From: Euglena gracilis
Taxonomy: Eukaryota > Euglenida > Euglenophyceae > Euglenales
Length of the DNA stretch: 64,000 nucleotides
Direction of reading: 5' to 3'
Assembly: GCA_039621445.1 (NCBI GenBank)
Contig: CP154957.1
Span: 15,802,947 to 15,866,946 of the forward strand
In this document: positions 9,746-20,698 of the stretch, piece by piece
Layout: every line of letters starts with the position of its first letter
Numbering within the stretch: the stretch's first letter is position 1
Position numbers and translations under genes: made by a program
Notes under the pieces: generated by a model
Told to the model about the DNA's origin: nothing
The model's input: the letters and a program-made list of their open reading frames with translations, nothing else
Databases searched by the model: none

Positions 9746-10734
9746 GGCTACCAGAACGCCAGAATGCCAAGAAAGCCAGAATACCAGAATCAGAATGCCA
9801 AGGGGATGAATGTCAGTTGGACAGCGGAAGAAGAAGACCACTCGAAAGTGCAAGAAGTGACAGATTGGAGCTGGAGCAGATGGAGTGTTCGACTTCCAGA
9901 AGAAGGATGGAGATCTGCAGTGACAGTGTGGGATGGCCAACAAGAAGAAGAAGATGAATCAAGGAGTCCAGCCCCAAGCTATGAAGGTGCAGCTGAATAA
10001 GCGGAAGAACCATTGCAGCCATTCAGGAGGAGAAATGTGGTGATGGAGACCAGATCAGAACCAGGAGAACCAGAATCTGGACCAGCTGCAGATGAGGAGT
10101 ACTACGAGGTGGACGAGCCAGAGACCCAGCCAAGACCAAGTGGAAGAGGAAGAAGGATCAACAGGCAGTACATCTCCAAGGAGTACGCCGTGCGCTGGGA
10201 ATTCATCGACCTGATCCTGGACAAGTTCAACATTCAGCCAGAAGCTGTGCAGAAGCATTTGCATCATGGGAAAATGCAAGATTCCACAAGTTTTGGACAA
10301 GGGAAGACAACGCATTTGCGAGGACATGGACAAGAGAAAAGATAAGGGCCAATCCACCGTGGACGCTGATGAATCAAGTCATCCACAAGATCATCGCGGA
10401 CCAGGTGCAGGAGATGGTGCTGATTGCACCAGAGTGGCGTGCAACAACATGGTGGCCAGTGCTGCAGAAGATGACAGTGAAGTTCATCGTCTTCGAGGAA
10501 GGAACCCGGTTCTTCGAGATCTGGGACCAGCAGGCGGGCCAGATGCAGCCGACTGTGCCATTGCGTTGGCCAGTCCGGGCGTGCTTGGTCCGATACCAAA
10601 GATTCCAGGAGGAGACCCTGAAGGACATGCCCCCAGGCGATGAAGGAGCAACGTCCCGAGCCCGCAGGAGAAGTGGAGATGAACGTGGATTCTCCGAGGC
10701 GAGCAAGAGGAGATACCGTCGACAGCGGTACTAG
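9644..10734 (+). pseudogene. N6-adenine methyltransferase-like domain of a DIRS-type retroelement, broken
   Basis: One frame (9644-10,260) encodes a charged Glu/Arg-rich leader with an in-frame TAA at 9998-10,000, then RRINRQYISKEYAVRWEF and LDKFNIQPEA. At about 10,243-10,260 the frame shifts, and the next frame gives ASWENARFHKFW, EDNAFARTWTREKIRANPPW (10,303-10,362), then QEMVLIAPEWRATTWWPVLQ (10,405-10,464), ending at 10,734. The DNAF-W..ANPPW and L-AP-W--WWP blocks match the C-terminal methyltransferase domain reported in DIRS-type tyrosine-recombinase retrotransposons. NPPW is the expected N6-adenine methyltransferase catalytic motif. No tyrosine recombinase or reverse transcriptase is adjacent. 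One stop plus one frameshift make it a pseudogene as read. Confidence 0.7.
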
Positions 10735-10754
10735 TGGTTCGCGGAGACGTGGGA

Positions 10755-11345
10755 ATGAGACCGTGTAAACGAGTGTTGCCTGCCCTCCCCCTCCCAGCCT
10801 AATCCCCCTCCTCTGTGAGACCAGTGTCGAAGATCCCCGATCAGGAATTGAAGGATTTCAGCATGTTTTTTCAATGGTGCACGTACTGGCCTGCGTCAGC
10901 ACAGAAAGAATGACTGAAAATTCCAGGTGTTGGAGGTCGATTGTCGTAGGATGCTCTGGGAGGACCGACGGCCCGTCACCCCTGGTGGGAGGGGGGGGGG
11001 TGGGGGGTGCTCAGGGCGGTTTGGCTGCCCGTCGCCGAAGATGAATCGTTGGGTTGGTTGGAGTGTGGTGGTGTGGACCCGAGGGTTGCCTACCCCCCAA
11101 TTTCAATTCAGTGGAATTGGATCAGATCTGCAGAATGGTTGGCATTATGATGGCGGTGTAGAACTGCGGGTTGCATGCCCCGTGTTGTTCTGTTCGCTGT
11201 GAATTGCAAGCAGATTTGTATGAATCACAGGTGTGTGTGGCTGTGTGAACATCATGTTACCTGCCCCCTCCTCGATGAAGGAATTATGACCGTGGGATCT
11301 TGATTCGAGAGTGGCGGTGTGAACTTCCTATGTTACCTGCCCCCG
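10755..11345. repeat. Imperfect tandem repeat of about 78 bp
   Basis: The phrase GTGTGAAC..(A/T)TGTTACCTGCCCC recurs at about 11,083, 11,157, 11,235 and 11,313, a spacing of 77-78 bp. A more diverged copy lies at 10,760 and a copy of the last unit at 12,612. A poly-G block lies near 10,990. The repeats form the tail behind the methyltransferase relic. Confidence 0.7.
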
Positions 11346-11450
11346 TTCATCGTTCGCTACCTGGACATTGATGGAAGTGCAGACCCTGGACTACGGTTTT
11401 AATCTCAGACTCAGAATTTGCTGCACGTCACTCCCAAAAAAAAGCGCCCC
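11279..11450. repeat. Direct repeat B, copy 1 (about 165 bp)
   Basis: The sequence from GGAATTATGACCGTGGGATC to the A-run after ACTCCC recurs at 12,578-12,748 with few changes. It includes GTTCATCGTTCGCTACCTGG and TCTCAGACTCAGAATTTGCT. Both copies lead into a C-rich block after the same A-run. Confidence 0.8.
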
Positions 11451-12200
11451 CCCCCAGGGGCGCCCACACCCACCGGAGCCCCAGAGCGCCAAGCGAGAAC
11501 CGAAGAGGGCGCAAGGATCACCCGCCCCTCAGAGCGCCACAGGAGAACCGAGCAGGCGCAAGGGAGAGAAAGCCCCCCCCCCCCCCAGCCGGCCGAAGGA
11601 AGCCAGGCAGGGGGCAAAGGAGGCGAGCCGAAGAGACCCCCGAGGCACCAGAAAGACCCAAGGGAGCCCAAGGGTCCGCCCCCCCCCCAACCAGCCGGGG
11701 AGCGCACCGCCCCCCCCGAAAGGCACAACGCTCCGGGCTCTGCCCCCAGCCTGCAGGTCGGCGCGGCGCGGCTGCCAAGCCACCCAGCAGGCCTGCGGCC
11801 CCCGCCCAGAGCCCGGAGGATTTCCACCCCCTCCCAAGGCGCCCACAGGAGCCTGCGGCCGGCCTGCCAGCAGACCGCCCAGGGACCAACGCCAGCCCCC
11901 GACCAGGCTCCTGTGGCGCGCGAAGCCACACAGAAGGGGCGCCCAGGGCCGCCAAACGCCGAAGTCCAAGGCCAAGGCCAAGGCCACACCCCTGCCCTCC
12001 GTATACCCCTGCACCGCAGACCTGTACCTCCCCCCCGACGCTTTTTGTTGTACAATTTGTTCATTTCGCCGATGAGGTGCGCACCGCCCCCCGCTCACGC
12101 CTCCGAGGTTAGCCGAAGGCAGGCGAGGCCGGGTGCCTCGGTAGGAAGGGGAGTGTGGGCGGCGGGAGGCGGCCTGGCGCCTGCGCACCTGAATTAGCGA
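11450..12200. other. Very GC-rich low-complexity block
   Basis: About 750 bp of C/G-rich sequence has several overlapping stop-free frames on both strands (up to 259 codons). All of them are Pro/Ala/Arg- or Gly/Trp-rich with no domain. Long frames are expected by chance where stop codons are scarce, so I do not call a gene. From about 12,200 the base composition falls sharply. Confidence 0.6.
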
Positions 12201-12577
12201 ATTATCTGCCCCATTCCGCTACTTTTTTTACCTGTGTACTTTTCCCCCCCAGGTTCTCTCTTCCGAATTTTTCATTCAAAGAATTGTGCATGCTGAAGGC
12301 AGGAATTTCAAAAATTGAATCTGAGTTCAAGGAAACAATTGTTCAAGAAGTTCAAAAAGTCAATCCGGAAGGTCAATCAAAAGGCAAAAATTCAAATTCA
12401 AAAAGAAGGAAGAGCAAGCGGCGCTGGGAATCAAGGTGAAGGTTTTCTTCCGCTACCCCCCCGCTACCCTTTTTAAGTTCAAACCAGGCTTTTCCTCCCC
12501 CCTCCTACTGCTTCAGAGGCACCCCCAAGGAGTGGGCCAAAAATACCGTCCCGCCCCCAATTTTTGAAATATTTGGC

Positions 12578-12748
12578 TGGAATTACGACCCTGGGATCTT
12601 GATTCGAGAGTGGCGGTGTGAACTTCGTATGTTACCTGCCCCCGTTCATCGTTCGCTACCTGGACATTGATGGAAGTGCAGACCCTTGACTAAGGTTTTA
12701 ATCTCAGACTCAGAATTTGCTGTACGTTACTCCCAAAAAAAAGCCCCG
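12578..12748. repeat. Direct repeat B, copy 2
   Basis: Second copy of the 11,279-11,450 sequence. As in copy 1, an A-run is followed by a C-rich block, so repeat plus C-rich tail may have moved together. Confidence 0.8.
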
Positions 12749-12799
12749 CCGGCCACACCCCAGCAAAAGAGAAACGAAGGCCGAGGCCGAAGGCCTCGC

Positions 12800-13060
12800 C
12801 CCCCCCCCCCCCCCCGAGGGTAACCCCCCCAGGGGGGCCCAAAAAAACCCCAGGCATCGGGCCCACGGGGTCCGAGGCCCACCCCCCAGGGGTTAACCCC
12901 CCCAGGGGGTAACCCCCCCAGGGTGGCCCAAAAAACCCACGGCCTCGGGCCCACGGGGGCCGAGCCCCCCCCGGGGGGTAACCCCCCCAGGGGGACCCAA
13001 AAAACCCACGGCCTCGGGCCCACGGGGGCCGAGGCCCCCCCCCCAAAAAAAACCCCAAAG
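12800..13060. repeat. GC-rich tandem repeat of about 70-90 bp
   Basis: Three units each contain CCCAAAAAACCC, then CGGGCCCACGGGG(G/T)CCGAG, a C-run and GGGGTAACCCCCCCAGGG. The Gly/Pro-rich minus-strand frame over this stretch is a translation of the repeat. Confidence 0.75.
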
Positions 13061-13133
13061 GGCCCGAACACTTCCCCGGGGCCGCCTCAAAAATTGCCGA
13101 AGGCGGTACGCAAGCGGTCCGGGAGGGGAGTGT

Positions 13134-13348
13134 TGGCGGGGGCCCCTGGGGTGCGGCGCCGGGCGGGACCAAAAAAAGACCAACCGCGGAACCTTCCACT
13201 TTGCGGAAGTTCCTAATTTATGTTTTTATCTGACCGCCTCTCTGTAGGTGGGTCCAAGCCTGAACACTTCACCCCAAGAAAATGACAAGTCTTGATGAAT
13301 TGATGCATTGCTGGCAAACTGAAGGCGCCGGAAGGACTCAGAAAACTC
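13134..13348. repeat. Direct repeat A, copy 2
   Basis: Close copy of 9528-9745, including GGTGCGGCGCCGGGCGGGAC and the TCTGTAGGTGGGTCCA segment. It carries an extra ATGAATTG duplication (gatgaattgatgcattgctgg). Confidence 0.75.
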
Positions 13349-14220
13349 TATACCCCAGGAGGGCATGTTTTTGAAACTGCTTGCATCACTCCATGCCAGA
13401 GCCAAGATGGTCCCTAGATTGCACGGTGTTTTCAGGGGGGAGTTGGAACAACAAAAGGTCAACCATGCCAACATTGACCTTACTTCAGACAGCTAAAAAG
13501 TTTGAAACGTACAATTTCTCTCTTCAATTACTATGTGCCCTCGTGGAGGAAATGGGGCTACAACCCTAACCAGCAAGCCAGTTGGACCTTGCCCAAGGGA
13601 AATTATTTCCGTTTTCTTTTTTTCAGGCAAGAAACGCCTACACTGGTTGTTTGCTTATCCCTGATTTTTCTGCTTACGTTTCGAGCAGATCCTTCAAACG
13701 TCAAGAAATCAATGGTCTACATCTGCGCGGAATTATGCAACACCCATTTTTTTGAGCCTGGCAGCTGTACATGACCCCGTGCACACTTTAAGTCCGTCTA
13801 CCCTCAGACTTCGCCTTATCGTCCTACAATTGTTGTGTTTCCACAGAGGAGGGGATTTTGCTTCATTATTTCGAACATATCCTGTGTTTCAAAGACAAGT
13901 TTTTTTATACAAAAATTAGACGAAGAGACTGTAAATTTCATCAATGGGAACAATTGCCCACCTTGCCAGCCCAACCATACATCAGTCTTGTTCATTTATC
14001 ACTTGAATATGTCAAGCGCACAGGCGTCCCATGACTGTGTGGTGCACACAGCACAAAAGATGCTGGTGTCACATTTTTTAAGACCTTTGGTTTGAATTCT
14101 GAGGAAGTGTAAGATTGGTAAGTGGAAAGATTTGAAAAGTTTCACCTCCCATTATTTGCGATCAAATGCCTCCCAAAAAGGGGCTTCAATTGGGAATGGG
14201 TGCCAAGGAATTTCTTAAGG
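13349..14220. other. Unassigned stretch
   Basis: Frames at 13,502-13,774 and 13,835-14,095 are open for 86-90 codons with moderately protein-like composition, but nothing recognisable and no support from neighbours. They could be exons or chance frames. Confidence 0.25.
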
Positions 14221-14224
14221 ACCT

Positions 14225-14340
14225 CCCGGGGGGTCCAGCATCCGGCTGGCAAAAAGGCTGCTGACTGGAAATGAGCTGCTGGCTGCCCCCCCCCGGGGGG
14301 GTACGGGGCTGGAAGGGGCTGGGCTGGGCTGGGTCGGTGA
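14225..14340. repeat. CTGG-rich module with poly-C/G core
   Basis: GGTCCAGCATCCGGCTGGCAAAAAGGCTGCTGACTGG is followed by CCCCCCCCGGGGGGG and GGGCTGGGCTGGGCTGGG. Related modules lie at 20,725-20,790, 23,889-23,950, 27,965-28,080, 38,130-38,190 and 48,300-48,360. This is a dispersed repeat module. Confidence 0.6.
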
Positions 14341-14581
14341 AAAACAAAATTTTCTAACACATTTTTGCAATTTTTGACGACTTGAAGGATAGAGCTAGCT
14401 CCAGGCTGGGTGGCTGCGATGGAGGAAGCTTTGATGAGGGGGGAAAATGCATGGATAGGTGAGCTGGGCAGCCCAGTTGGCTAGCCAGCCCTCGGCCGGC
14501 TGGCCCGGCCTTCGGCGGGCAGGACCGGCCTCCGGCCCGGCTGGACCCGACTTATTTCAGTCGACTCCCGGGGGGTTGGGG

Positions 14582-14713
14582 ACACCTCGGACTCCGCACT
14601 TTGCCATTGTGAGGCCATGCCTTGCTCGCTGGCGGTTTGTTGTGACTGTTTTTTTGGGGCGCCGGTTTAGGAGTCTGCGCTTAGTGCCTGTTTTCGCCGG
14701 AGTTGGCTGATTC
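14582..14713 (+). repeat. Terminal repeat T of a retroelement, copy 1
   Basis: The sequence CACCTCGGACTCCGCACTTT..CTTGCTCGCTGGCGGTTTGTTG..GCGCTTAGTGCC..CGCCGGAGTTGGCTGATT recurs inverted at 17,475-17,600 and direct at 18,195-18,330. Inverted copies at both ends of the YLDD-containing relic suggest element termini; DIRS-type elements can have inverted terminal repeats. Confidence 0.65.
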
Positions 14714-14989
14714 CTAAGTTGTCCTTCGACACCCAGAAGAAAGGAATAAAATCTACGCAAGAAGTCGAACCAAGAGAAGACGTCAAGGCAACAGAATATC
14801 CAGAAGAGAGGACCTATTAAACGTTTGGTCAAGTTTGGAGAGAAAAAATACCTATTGGAGAAGGTGTTCTTCCTTATAGCAAGGTAACTGGCTCCCTCGT
14901 TGACAACAGCATCTACACCAGGAATTTAGCATTGAAGCTGTGGTCAAGACCGAAACATCCAGTTCAATTCGAGTTTGAAAATATAGAAT

Positions 14990-16140
14990 TCGATGAACTA
15001 TGAAAGGCCTACGAGCTCAGAAGCAACAGCTGGACAACACCGTGCCCGAGAAGATACCGCTGGAGAACCTCCCGGTGCGGCCACCATCTTGCAATCCGTG
15101 GCTTTCCCCCAAAAGAACATTTCCTTTTCAGAAAATTCCTCAACCCCAAAGGGACAGCCACAGCCCTTGGCAATTGGTGGATAAGAAACCAAAGAGAAAA
15201 CCAATATCAAAACCATTCTACCAGAAGTTGGGTCCAGTCCCCCACAAGGGGCAGCAATGGAGGCCCCAAAGGTGGTCACCCACCCAAGTCCCCAGCAATT
15301 CAAAACCTCAGTACGGGGAGATGGAATGTGGGCCAAGGGTGACAACATCGACCAAATGCCCACTGGACGGGGAAAAAAGGTCTGCCTAAATACCCCAAAA
15401 TGTCCCCCATTATGTCCCCGCAAAGGGGAATGGAGGGGCCCACAGATGACCCTCCAAGACTTCACATGCAGCTGGACACCCACATCAAATCAAGCCAAAC
15501 CAGTCCATGGGGGCCAAGGCAATTACAGCCAGCAATTTCAAGCCCACTGGGGGCATCATTTTACAGGACCTGTGGGCCAGAAACTAACCAGCCTTACTGC
15601 ATGGCCTTACTGCAGGCCTTACTGCATGGCCCAGCCCCAGGAAGACCCCCCAAAGTGACCCGCACAGGCCCTTTCTTTGAACAAGGGGGACAAGGTACCC
15701 ACACTGGACCTTGTGGAGGAAGACAAGGTACCCACAGTGGCCCTAGTGGAGCAGGACAGGGGACCCACAGTGCCCCCCCTGTCAAATCTTTTTGTTTTGC
15801 CAATGGCAGGGGAAGGTAAACCCAAGGGGGGGACCCACAGAGGCCCCCCTATGGTATGTCTACCAACAACAAGATCAGAGTGGAGGACAAGAGAGAGTGT
15901 GAGAGATGCATGCACATCCCCCCCAACAGTTTTCGACAATCTCCTGTAAACCCAGGGGTTGCCATATTCCGAACCACCCATCCGCAGGTCACAGCATTCA
16001 TCCCAAAATGTCCATGGTATTGAAAATGGTCATCAACCCAGCCCACAACCCCACAAAAACACTTGCTGGAAGAAATAACTTCCATGGAGGACAAGTGGGG
16101 AAACACCCCCCTGCACCAGAGACTTCAAAAGAAGCCTAAA
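14990..16140 (+). pseudogene. Pro/Gln-rich Gag-like region, multiply shifted
   Basis: Overlapping frames (14,993-15,184; 15,000-15,389; 15,257-15,658; 15,400-15,819) each encode Pro-, Gln- and Gly-rich sequence with short repeats such as GTHSGPSGAGQGTHS. The 5' part is related in DNA and protein to 18,490-18,680, where the same repeat T precedes it. I infer the first coding region of the retroelement whose reverse transcriptase starts at about 16,150. It has no continuous frame. Confidence 0.4.
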
Positions 16141-16149
16141 ATTTTGGAA

Positions 16150-17060
16150 CAAAAATGCCCCCAGCAACCTTCCAACTAATAAAAGATGGCCTCCAACCCC
16201 CCTTGGACAGAAACCCAAAGTTGTCCACCAACCCAAAATTCAGGGCAAATCTAAACCTGACCCAAGCAGAAAAAATCCTGTTGGATTACGAAAAATCTGG
16301 GTCCATAAAAAGGGTTCAAGGTACAGGAAACCAACATCTAATTCCCTGGTTTCTAATTTAAAAACCAGAGGGGGGGAGACAAAGTGGAGGTTCATAAGCG
16401 ACTGCAGGGAATTGAACCAGCAGTTCCAGGTAAAACCATTCAAGCTGCATCACAACCAGCAAATCTTTCCAATTCTGGAAAAGGCCAGTAGGCAGCCAAA
16501 ATAGGCCTAAAGGATGCCTTTTTCACATACCAGTGAGCCAGGCCCTGTGGCCATTTCTGAGGCATCAGGTAGGGGGCAAACTTGGGAGTTCCAAGCAGGC
16601 TGCTTTGGCCTGAACATGCCCCAAATGTTCATGGGGGTCATGAAAATATTCGAAAAGTTGTGGAGAAAAAAGGGGCATCCAGGTATTCATTTACCTGGAC
16701 GACATTTTGGTGGTGGCCCCCACCAGAAACACCCTACTAAATCGCCTAAACACAGTCGTCGTGGAGTTAATCAAATCAGGTTCAAAATCTATGTAAAAAA
16801 GTCAACCCTGGAACCCACCCAAATTGTAAACCACCTGGGTTTCAACTAAACTTCCAAAAAGGAAAGTTACAAGTACCTCCCTTTCATTTGATGATGTCTT
16901 ATGTGGCAGCAACACGTTTCTTTGTGAAACCTGGGGGGCCCCCTTTTATTTTCGTTAAAACCCCCCTATAAAGTCATAAGTGCTGATGCAGTGGCTTCCA
17001 TCACAAAAACATCTTTAGCTCAAAATGGGGTCACCCCCCATGTGCGGACCCCACTCCACC
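16150..17060 (+). pseudogene. Reverse transcriptase relic with intact YLDD box
   Basis: Blocks in order are LTQAEKILLDYEKSGSIKRV (16,254-16,313), KWRFISDCRELNQQF (16,382-16,426), FQAGCFGLNMPQMFMGVM (16,589-16,642), FIYLDDILVVAPTRN (about 16,686-16,732), KSTLEPTQIVNHLGFN (16,799-16,846) and then FQKGKLQVPPF in another frame. These are reverse-transcriptase motifs from fingers to thumb: KWRF--D-RELN, the FGL motif, the catalytic YxDD, and the HLGF block. The style is that of DIRS or related long-terminal elements, not LINEs. At least three frame changes, plus stops near 16,501 and 16,507, break it. SADAV at about 16,980 might start an RNase H domain, but this is weak. Confidence 0.8.
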
Positions 17061-17261
17061 AGAGGGGCAGAGGTTGGTTTACTCAAAAAAATTAGCCTGT
17101 CGGCCCAAGAAGTGTGTGAAATTGGACAGTGGAAAGGGGTGGAGGCTTTTACAGCCCCTTATCAAAGACTTGGTGCCCAAGGTGCTTTGGAGAATGCCCT
17201 GGCCCCCCTTTTTTCAGTGCACAGTGCACAATCTGGCCTCACAATGGCAAAGTGCACAGCC

Positions 17262-17625
17262 CGAGGTGTCTCGTACTCCCTCGACGCAAGCCGACCAGGG
17301 AGGAAGGGACACCGAGGGTGAAGCACAAAGACTTTATGAGCCCGACCACCCATGTCAAAAAATTTATCTTCAAACGCCCTCGGTCAGAAGATGGGGGCAG
17401 AGGGGGAGGGGACCCCCCAGAAGGCAGAAGCCGCGTCGTCACGTCAGAGAAGCATCACCAGCCAACTCCGGCGAGGCGGCACTAAGCGCAGACTCCTAAC
17501 CCAGCGCCACAAAACAATCACAACAAACCGCCAGTGTGAGCAAGGCATGGCCCCACAACGTCTTTGTGCTTCGCCCTCGGTGTCCCTTCCTCCCTGGGCG
17601 GCTTGCCTCGAGGGAATACGACTCC
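17262..17625. repeat. Foldback structure at the 3' end of the retroelement
   Basis: CGTACTCCCTCGACGCAAGC to AAGCACAAAGAC (17,270-17,330) is the inverted complement of GTCTTTGTGCTTCGCCCTCG to CTCGAGGGAATACG (17,560-17,625). The arms are about 60 bp with a spacer of about 230 bp. Confidence 0.7.
17475..17600 (-). repeat. Terminal repeat T, copy 2 (inverted)
   Basis: Inverse complement of 14,582-14,713. The words CAGCCAACTCCGGCGAGG, GGCACTAAGCGCAGACTCC, CAACAAACCGCCAGTGTG and AGCAAGGCATGG occur in matching order. Confidence 0.65.
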
Positions 17626-18194
17626 AAACCCGAATTTGGGCTGCTGGCAAGATTTGAGCTGCTGGATGGCTGGACCCCCCACGCGGCCTCCGGCTTAAGA
17701 ATTTCCCCGATGGGTGCGCAAAATCTCACCCAACCGACCGACGTGCGAAGCCCGAGTGGTCACACACTCAGGGGACCTAAGGGGACCAAGGAGGGCGAAA
17801 CAGAAGGGAAGGGTGGGTCCACCCGCCTGCCCGAGAAAAAAGATGATAAGGTTTATGTTTAAGCAGCCGCCGAGAATGCCGAGGGCCAAGCGGGTCCGCC
17901 GCCTCCGGCAACAAACGCGCAGTAAGAGACACCAGGAACAAAAACACACGCGCCAACAAACCGCCGGCACAAGAAAGCAGCATCCCACCCTGTCTTTTAG
18001 CTTCGCCCTCCTGGACACTCCCTCCTCGGCCCCCGTCGGTTTCCGGAGTGAATTTTTTTGTTTCGCATGACTCCCCCCCTTACAACATTCATCAGAGAAT
18101 CATCTTCCTTCATCATTGCTACTATGAGGCGGAAATGCTCGTCAAATGGCTTGGCGCAATCTCTCTCCACACAGGTTGAACAATTATCAAAAAC

Positions 18195-18680
18195 GACACC
18201 TCGGGCTCCGCACTTTGCCCTTGTGAGGCTGCCTTGCTCGCCGGCGGTGTTGTTTGGAATTGCTTTGGTCCGCTGGGTTAGGAGTCCCTGCTTAGTGCCT
18301 TTTTTCGCCGGAATTGGCTGATTCTTAATTTGCCCTTCGACAACCCAGAAGAAAGGAACTTCAATTCAACAACCTTAACAATTGAATTTGAAAGAGTGAG
18401 GTCAATCGAATTATCCGGAAGGTGGCGCTCGTAAAGAATATCATATAGGAAATTGTTGACACATCTCAGGACTTCATTGAAAAATGTAATTGCCAACACG
18501 AAGAAGAGCATCGCTGAACAACGAGAGCTGGCTGCCGCTACAGCTGGACGACCTGATGGCGTGGCGCAACCGTGGCGATCCGTGGCTGTCCCATCCCCTC
18601 CAGAAAAAGTTTCTGAAAACCCACCCAGTGACCGCCACAGACTTTGGCAGACAGTGGTCGGAAAACCCCGACGGACACAA
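18195..18680 (+). repeat. Second partial copy of the retroelement 5' end
   Basis: Terminal repeat T (18,195-18,330) is followed by AACCCAGAAGAAAGGAA, as in copy 1, and then by a Pro-rich region (18,490-18,680). There GAGAGCTGGCTGCCGCTACA and ATCCGTGGCTGTCCCATCCC parallel 15,010-15,110. The open frame 18,453-18,803 lies here. The copy is truncated, with no reverse transcriptase downstream. Confidence 0.55.
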
Positions 18681-18889
18681 AAGCCAAGACAGCGGTCATG
18701 CCACTACGGCAAGGGCCATGGATGCCCATATCCCAGTAACACCAATACCTTGTTCAAGCTGGGCTATGGAGACCACAACAGCAGTGGCCATGGTGGTCGA
18801 TGAAACACAGGCCAGGGTGGCGAGCAAGGCATGGCCTCACAAGGTCTTTGTGCTTCGCCCTCGGTTTTCCGCGAGGGAGTAAAGGCCTC

Positions 18890-20690
18890 GTAAGGGAAAT
18901 CAAGATTGGGTTTAAAAAAATGAGTTAACCAACAATAAACGGCCTTTGAGCGGAAAAACGGCACGTTCTCAATTGCATCAAAAACTGACATTTTACCAAA
19001 CAAAATATCCTGTGCCATGTGCAAAAAATTGTAAAAAAAATTGAACAGTGCAATTTTCTCCCCCCCCCGCCTTCCCCTTCCTTTGTCGTAGGAATCCAAT
19101 TCCTGCCCCCCCCCCCGTGTCGCGGGAGTCCTAAAAACTTGACCCCATCTTTTCTTCTTTCCGACTTGTTGTTGGTTTTTTTGCCTCATTTTTTTTTCAA
19201 GGGCTCCCTGGGTTGCACCTCCTGCTGGAGAGGGGAAATTCAGACTGTTGGGGGAAATGGTTCACGCGTTTTGTTGACCCAAAAATGTAAAAATGCCACA
19301 AAAAAAGCAAAACTTTTGTTCACGGGGATAATGAGGGCCAAAGCGAGGAATTGTTCATGGTCAAAAGCATTCACACAGCAAAAAACAAAAAACTGCCCCC
19401 CCCCCCCCCCAATGCAAAACCAATTCCCCCCGCCTCACCGCAAACGGCAAAACAAAACAAGCACAAAGCAAAGAACCAGGCAAGGTCAAAACAAATCACC
19501 AGAATGAATCAACAAAATTCGCGGCTCCTGATGAAATGAGGTGGTCTGAAAAGACCCCAAAACCTCCCTTACCAACCCCCAAACCTCCCTCGCTTCCCCC
19601 ATCACAACCCCCACCCCAGGCAAACCAACCTAACGGCAACTTACACCCCCCCCCCAAATCATTTATGGAAATCGTAATCTTGCCAGAAATTGGGCTGCCC
19701 AAAAGCGTTTCCCCCCAAAATTTTCCGGCCCTTCGCGTCGAAACCAATGCATACTGAGGGGACCCCCAGGGGGCCCGGCCCCTGACCCACCCACCCACCT
19801 CCCCTTCCCCCGTCTTCCGGGTGAAAAAGAAACCTGCCCCCTTGATGGTTGAGGGATGCAAACAGATTCTAAAGATTTGACAGTCCAAGATACACCAGTT
19901 TGTTTTCGAGGTGCTGAAACAGAAGCAACTCCCTGGACCCTGGACGGGAGGTGAGTCAGGAACACTGGGCACTCATCTGGCCAACAGAAGCCACTTGCGG
20001 GTGGGACAGACGGTGGGTGAGATGGAAAGAAACTGAGCTGGCACGCACTGCGCCACCAGGGTGGGCACCCCGAAGGAGCACCTCAGCAACACAGCACACA
20101 CACACACATCACAAATCGGACACTTGGCTGGCCGCCATAAAAAATGGTTTGACTCCTCCATATCTTCCTCTCAGGACCATCCACCAGCCAAAAGAATGAA
20201 TGGCGGTGTGGGATTGCAGCGCCGCCAGGGCTGGATGGAGAGAAGCCTCAGGAAACGGAAGGTGCTACAAAAAAATCATCCATTTGCAATGGCCTTGTCA
20301 AACTTTGTTTGGGTGACATTTGCTGATAACGAAACAAGATCTTTCTGGTGAGATCCCACCCAACCGATCCCACGAACAGTGAGTATTCTGAGCCCATTTC
20401 CAAAGATTCATATTTTTTTGCATCCTGTGCATCTATCATTGTTTGATAAGACTATGCACATGCCGTTCAGAACCCCATCTTTCCCTGTGCCACTTGTGGG
20501 CACCTGACAACACCAGTTTTTGCAGCCGAGCACTCCTCGCAGGCGACCTGAAAGCAGGGCGACAAAAAAAGCAATCAGACACCAATAACAGCCCTTGGGA
20601 TGACAGAATTCCTGCCCAACCTCTCTGACTCTTCTTTACTAACCCTTGCTTACTAACCCTTTTACTAACCCGTGCTCTGGGGTGCCTGCC
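18890..20690. other. No supported gene
   Basis: Short frames rich in Pro and Thr reflect C-runs (near 19,065, 19,110, 19,400 and 19,650) and a short CA run at 20,097-20,108. A small CACTG/ATGAG-rich stretch around 19,960-20,060 has no recognisable product. Confidence 0.4.
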
Positions 20691-20698
20691 CACAGGCA

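Noticed and set aside
11368-12197. Pro/Arg-rich frames of 235 and 259 codons with equally long frames on the other strand
   Set aside because: Overlapping open frames on both strands reflect very high GC content; there is no domain or codon-position signal by eye.
12690-13199. Gly/Trp/Pro-rich 169-codon minus-strand frame resembling a collagen- or silk-like protein
   Set aside because: It is a direct read-through of GC-rich tandem units with poly-C runs of uncertain length.
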